NCBI GenBank assembly: GCA_023078555.1
Contig: CM041198.1
Coordinates: 9,719,836 to 9,783,835, forward strand
Source: Ulva prolifera
Taxonomy: Eukaryota; Chlorophyta; Ulvophyceae; Ulvales; Ulvaceae
Reading direction: 5' to 3'
DNA length: 64,000 nucleotides
A model generated the notes under the pieces. The model had not been told where the DNA came from. It saw only the letters and a list, made by a program, of their open reading frames with translations, and did not search any database. The stretch's first letter is position 1, and each line of letters starts with the position of its first letter. Below, in pieces: positions 59,908 through 64,000 of the stretch. The position numbers and the translations under genes are program-made.

Positions 59908-61923
59908 TCATTCCATGTGCATCTGAATAGCCGAGAGTGATCCATCTACACGGTCTGCAATCTCTTTCAGCAAGGGAGGAATTGGTGTTGAGCCATTTGA
60001 AGATTTGCTGAGCCATATTGTCCTGCCGTTCAAAGGCTGGATCAGCCGGTTGTTGGTTCTGTAGATTTGCCTCTGACCCCCTTGAATCGTGTTTGATGTG
60101 GCACCGTACAGCCTTGACAGAGTCGATGGTGTGATTCTGAGGGGGTCTCGATGAACCAGCCAACGTACGCCTTCATTGCATCCAGGTGTGGTCTGCACAT
60201 TTCCAGCAGCTAGCACACCCAACAATGCCAAGGTGTTCACACATCAGGAAGTGATGCTGCAACTTTTACAGGTCGAAAGCGACACCAGCCCCTCCCAGGT
60301 TGCCAATGGCAACGGAACGCAGTAGCAAATCAGCACATTTCGATGATGATGCCCTGAAGCGATAAAGTTTAATGCCGAATACTTGCTGACAGGCGGCTTT
60401 CTGATGTGACTTTGCAAACATCTGATGCAGCAGGATAGTGCACAATTGATACGATGACAACCATGCACCTCGATTTTGGCATGCCGTTCGTAACACAGTC
60501 ATGCAAGTGCAAGTCCATATTTGCATATGGCAAGATGCTGGAGGATGACATAGCATCACATGCTGGGTGTAGCGGGAGCGAGAGGACCGTCGGTGACCAG
60601 GACATACCAGTGACCCGAAGTAGGCGAAGGCTGACCGCTGGGCGGGCAGGAATGCGTTCAAGTCCAGGATGCCAATGCCAGCCACTTCTGCAATCTCTCC
60701 AGCGGTGGATGGCATGTGATCAAGGAAGTTGTTGATCATCTCATCCTCGGACGAATGGTTCCCGATCTTGAACAAAGTGGCAAACACAGCTGCACAAGAG
60801 TCAAAATTGGCATTACCACCTTGCCAAAACTGGTCACATCCCCACTCAGGAGCTGAGCGATGTGCCACAAGCGTGACAATGTGCAATTCTGCAGCATGCT
60901 GCACGTGTGCACATCACCATCAGATGAGATGTCCATTGCCTTCGCTCAAGGAACGTATCGGAAAGTGTACACCGACTTGGACTTTCATGCAGAACTTGAT
61001 TTGAGAGACAGTCCAGGCATGAGGCGACAGTCCAAAGAGAGGCGCACAAATCGTCCTTCTATCATGTGCTCAGACCCAACATGGAAATGCATTTGAACCG
61101 GTATTAGGGAGACATTCTTAGTGGGATCTACTGCACTATGTTGTAGCACATCTGCAATGCCATTGCCACCTGCACAAAGTGCTGATAGGGCGGTATCTGG
61201 CTGTGAACAGTGCGTGTGGAGTGCTGCACAACAGCATGGGGGACCTTTTCATTGAAGGTTGATGCTGTCTCACCAACGGGAATCACGGGGAGAGTATTGC
61301 TGTTTTCCCAAGTGCGGATTGTCATGGCCCATTCAACCTGCACACAGACATGATACAAGCCGTGGAAGCCGATCGGTGCATGCCACAGGCAGCTGCCAAA
61401 GCACCTGCAGGGCATGCCCTGTATTCCTAGCTGTAATGTTGACGACAGATGGAAGGCGAATATCCGTATCAAGATCATCTGGAAGGTGACTAAAACGCGT
61501 TGTCTCTTCGAAATTGACTGGTGATTGCATCGATCCTGCGCATATAGGAACCGATGCTAAATGCTCCTGTCAACATTGTCATTCGCATTGGCGGTGTCGC
61601 ACGGCCGGCTTGATTCTACCTCTAGCGCATAAACCTGGCCAGGCGTCCGCATAGTACGTGCGAGTGCTGATTCCAGTTGCCATTTTGCTGTCATTCGAAG
61701 AACCGCGCTGGCATGCTTGTGCTGACTCCGCCACGGCCGCTATCAAGTTCGTCCATAACAAGCATGCGATGTAGAAGTTGGAACCACTGGTTCTTGAAGT
61801 GTCACCGCTGCGCACGTCGATCATTGCAAGGTTGTCGGCCTGCACAAATAACGCCGAACATGCGATCGATGAACCAAGCTCACCAGTAGGCATCGCGATG
61901 TGCTTCGACAGCATGTCCAGCAC
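59908..61923 (-). CDS. Unidentified multi-exon gene, boundaries approximate
   Basis: Several minus-strand segments look like exons. About 61830-61600: ADNLAMIDVRSGDTSRTSGS then NFYIACLLW, after a TTTGTGCAG acceptor. About 61530-61405: MQSPVNFEETTRFSH then DIRLPSVVNITARNTG, with donor CTGCAG/GTGC. About 61337-61250: VEWAMTIRTWENSNTLPVIP, with strong donor G/GTGAGA. About 60800-60600: SSEDEMINNFLDHMPSTAGE then IAEVAGIGILDLNAFLPAQR. About 60240-59910: PLRITPSTLSRLYG and IPPLLKEIADRVDG. Phase was not demonstrated across all of them, and I recognise no family. It may be two genes. Confidence 0.35.
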
Positions 61924-61968
61924 AAATAGCCTAGAGACTAGCAGACTCGATCAGATGACTCTGCATGC

Positions 61969-61997
61969 GGGGGGGGGGGGGGGGGGGGGGGGGGGGG
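61969..61997. repeat. 29-bp homopolymer G run
   Basis: Uninterrupted G tract immediately 5' of the family-1 element at 62.1 kb. It could form a G-quadruplex, and its length is likely to vary between reads. Confidence 0.9.
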
Positions 61998-62117
61998 CGT
62001 TGTTCAATGCACAACGTTGAAGCTCTCTCAAGATGTCGAAGCATCATAATTCAACCAGATGTCAACCATGTGCATGCCTCAAGTCTGCGCGCAGGGTCGA
62101 CCAGCACTTGCTTCTGC

Positions 62118-62958
62118 TTTGCAATATGTGAAAAGGACAAAGGGAGCGAGGCAGGTAGCACCGCGGGAACCAACTAGGCTGGCCCCCGGGGGACCTCGCA
62201 CCCACGCAACACGCAGCACAGACCAACACACCCACGCAACCGCACACGTCAGCACCCGCCCTGGCCGCAGCCACACACCCACACACCAGGTGGGCACACC
62301 CACACACCCGCCCCGACCGCTGCATGGGGCTGCCGCTGCCGCGCGGGCGGCGGGGTCGTGTAGCGTATTGGCGTGTGGGTGTGTGTGTTGGGGTTGGGTC
62401 TGGGCAGCGTGCGGGTGCGTGGGCCGGGTGTCAGTGTGTCGGTGCGTTTGGGGGTGGGTGCGTGTGGCGGTGCGTGTGGTAGTGTGGGGGTGTGTGGGGG
62501 GCCAATACGCTTCGCTGGTGTCTTCCCCGTGCGCCTGCGTGTGGCCCGCTGTTGGGGCGCGGCCGGGTGGGCTGGGCGGGCTGGGCTGGACTTTGGGGGT
62601 TCCGGGTGTGGGTTTGCGGGCGGGCGGGGTGGTGGGCGCGGGTTGGGCTTGGGGGGGGTTGAGGTGGGGGAGGCGGGGGCCTCCCCGGGCTGGGGGTTGT
62701 TGTTGCGGTCTCGCTGTTTGTTTGCTGGGCGGCCTTGGCTGCTTGTGCTTCCGGGGCTCGTGCGCCTGGCTGGTGGGCGGGGTTTGGGTGGGGATGGGCG
62801 TGTGGGCGTGGGCGTGAGTGTGGCTGTGTGGCTGTGTCCGGCGCAGGTGCTGCCATTGCGTGGGTGTTTTTGTGTGCGCTTCGTGTGGCTTGCTGCGTGG
62901 TGTGCGGTTCCCCTGGTTCTTGCTTGCGGTGCTACCTGCCTCGCTTGCTTTGTCCTTG

Positions 62959-62965
<7 letters not shown>
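62118..62965. mobile_element. Family-1 element with inverted ends of about 150 bp
   Basis: Left end 62118-62174 (GTGAAAAGGACAAAGGGAGC, then GAGGCAGGTAGCACCGC) is an inverted match to the right end 62912-62965 (GCGGTGCTACCTGCCTCGC, then TTGCTTTGTCCTTGAAACAC). The CA-rich left arm and GT-rich right arm extend the match to roughly 150 bp. The body shares a block with the 6.4-kb and 22.7-kb copies (CTGCATGGGGCTGCCGCTGC). Very long open frames on both strands are compositional. Confidence 0.75.

Positions 62966-63023
<58 letters not shown>
62960..63023. repeat. Dinucleotide (AC)n microsatellite, about 32 units
   Basis: Uninterrupted AC repeat starting directly at the 3' terminus of the family-1 element, where other copies have TAACACA. 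It may have grown from the element's own tail. Confidence 0.95.
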
Positions 63024-63025
<2 letters not shown>

Positions 63026-63580
63026 CCCCCACACCCACACTTGCACGCCCACCCCCGCTGGCACCCCGTCCCAAAGCCCAGACCCAGAGCCCTGACAGCA
63101 CACGCAGCCCACGCTGCAAAGCCAAACACACAGAGACACCCACAACAACCCCGGGGAGGCCCCAGCCTCTCCCAGCAAAACCCACCCCGCCCATCAGCTG
63201 GCCCCCACCCGCACACAACCCCGCTCACCTGTGCGCACGGACCCCCAATGACCAAACCCCCCGGTCGCGCTCCCGCGGCAGGCTACGCGGAAACGCACGG
63301 CAAGGACGTCGCCAACGTTTGCAGTTTCTGAACTGGAATATACAGCCTGTGATGTACTGTTGGCAGCCACTGCAGCGTGACTTGCATCGAACACAGGAGC
63401 AGCTCCAGTGCAGCTATCTCCTAATCGCATTTCTGCATCATGCTCTACTGAGCAAAAGCACAGGTTCACTTCATGTGCAGTTTTTGCTATCAATGATGAC
63501 CCTGAACGTGGAATTATCTATGTGCATACTATGCCATCTTACAGCACTGGAACCTAGCATCCTTGTGCAGCCGCAGCGGA
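63024..63580. other. Unassigned region, CA-rich then unique
   Basis: CA/C-rich sequence to about 63240, similar to the flank after the 22.5-kb element (both contain GAGGCTGCAAAGCCAAA-like blocks and CAACAACCC). From 63300 it is more ordinary. No gene was recognised. Confidence 0.4.
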
Positions 63581-64000
63581 TTATGCAGCCTCAGAGTCTT
63601 GCGGTGGAATTGCTGGTTCCGCTGCAGCTGGCTCTACTGCCACTGGCTCCTCGGCTGCAGCATCATTTTGTGCATCTGCCCCTGAAACATGGGCACAAGC
63701 TAATCTCCTCAATGCCGACTGTGATGTGGTTGCTGCTGCTTTCAACATCCCTGTGAATACGTGTCAGCACGATGCAATGCCATAAAGCACATGTGGGATT
63801 GCATTGCGTGAGAACACGCGATAGTATTTTTGTTTGAGGATCCTTCCACTGGCCCTGTGGCATTTTTACATGAACGAAGCATACCTTTGTGGCCAGAAGC
63901 ACTGTCCGAACCAACTGTGGCTTGAGAGCGTGTGCTGATCTCTGGCAACGCATCGTATCCTGCAGGTTCCGCCAATGTGCCTCCCAAATCCGCCGTAGAA
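63581..64000 (-). CDS. Last two exons of an unidentified gene, 5' part outside the window
   Basis: Exons 64000-63885 and 63750-63581 join in phase across a GT-AG intron (63884-63751), splitting a Gly codon. The peptide reads STADLGGTLAEPAGYDALPE, then STRSQATVGSDSASGHKG, MLKAAATTSQSALRRLAC, and an acidic Ala/Pro/Glu tail (AAAEEPVAVEPAAAEPAIPP) ending DSEAA and TAA at 63581-63583. The tail looks disordered. No domain can be named from this fragment. Confidence 0.55.

Noticed and set aside
62960-63023. Telomere-like repeat
   Set aside because: A plain AC microsatellite, not TTTAGGG or TTTTAGGG.
62059-63756. Very long open frames (up to 379 codons) on both strands
   Set aside because: Compositional openness of the family-1 element and the AC repeat; peptides are runs of Thr-His or Cys-Val.

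Overview
This window is nuclear DNA of a photosynthetic eukaryote, most likely a green alga (Chlorophyta). Every recognisable protein is split by GT-AG introns of roughly 55-330 bp (one is 2.3 kb). The gene set mixes eukaryote-only functions (VPS4, eIF2 gamma, WRAP53/TCAB1, a mitochondrial enoyl reductase) with plastid functions (a KVGGL-type starch synthase and an RsuA-type pseudouridine synthase with a transit-like leader). Many transcript-like 3' ends in the repeats carry TGTAA, the polyadenylation signal known from green algae. I cannot name the genus.

Layout. 1-2.0 kb: VPS4, cut by the left edge (+). 3.5-4.65 kb: plastid-type pseudouridine synthase (-). 4.8-6.9 kb: a cluster of degenerate retroelement ends. 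8.1-13.5 kb: a poorly resolved multi-exon gene with a tandem AT-hook-like array (+). 14.0-15.7 kb: TPT/nucleotide-sugar transporter A (-). 16.6-20.4 kb: membrane-anchored TPR protein (+). 20.4-31.4 kb: gene-poor and rich in repeats, including a 183-bp in-frame tandem repeat. 31.5-33.2 kb: transporter B (+), a paralogue of A with different introns. Then five minus-strand genes in a row: eIF2 gamma (33.6-35.5), WRAP53-like (36.8-38.3), starch synthase (39.7-43.8), MECR-like enoyl reductase (45.0-46.3) and a very large ankyrin/coiled-coil protein (47.1-58.2). 59.9-62 kb holds an unidentified minus-strand gene. 62-63.1 kb is another retroelement unit bounded by a 29-bp G run and a long CA repeat. 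63.6-64.0 kb has the last two exons of a gene cut by the right edge.

For seven genes I resolved the exon chain base by base by requiring reading phase to match across each intron. Those chains are given in the entries and could be tested directly with RNA reads. The genes are housekeeping loci with no shared pathway.

The most unusual content is mobile. (1) A head-to-tail array of 5'-truncated LINE ends, each inserted in the CATA-rich tail of the previous one, sits inside a 2.3-kb intron of the large gene. (2) Tiny retroelement 3' ends are flanked by perfect 13- and 19-bp target-site duplications. (3) A second element family recurs as head-to-head inverted units at several loci and shares its terminal TCCTT(T)GTAA motif with the LINE family. 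I saw no CRISPR array, operon, rRNA or intact tRNA.
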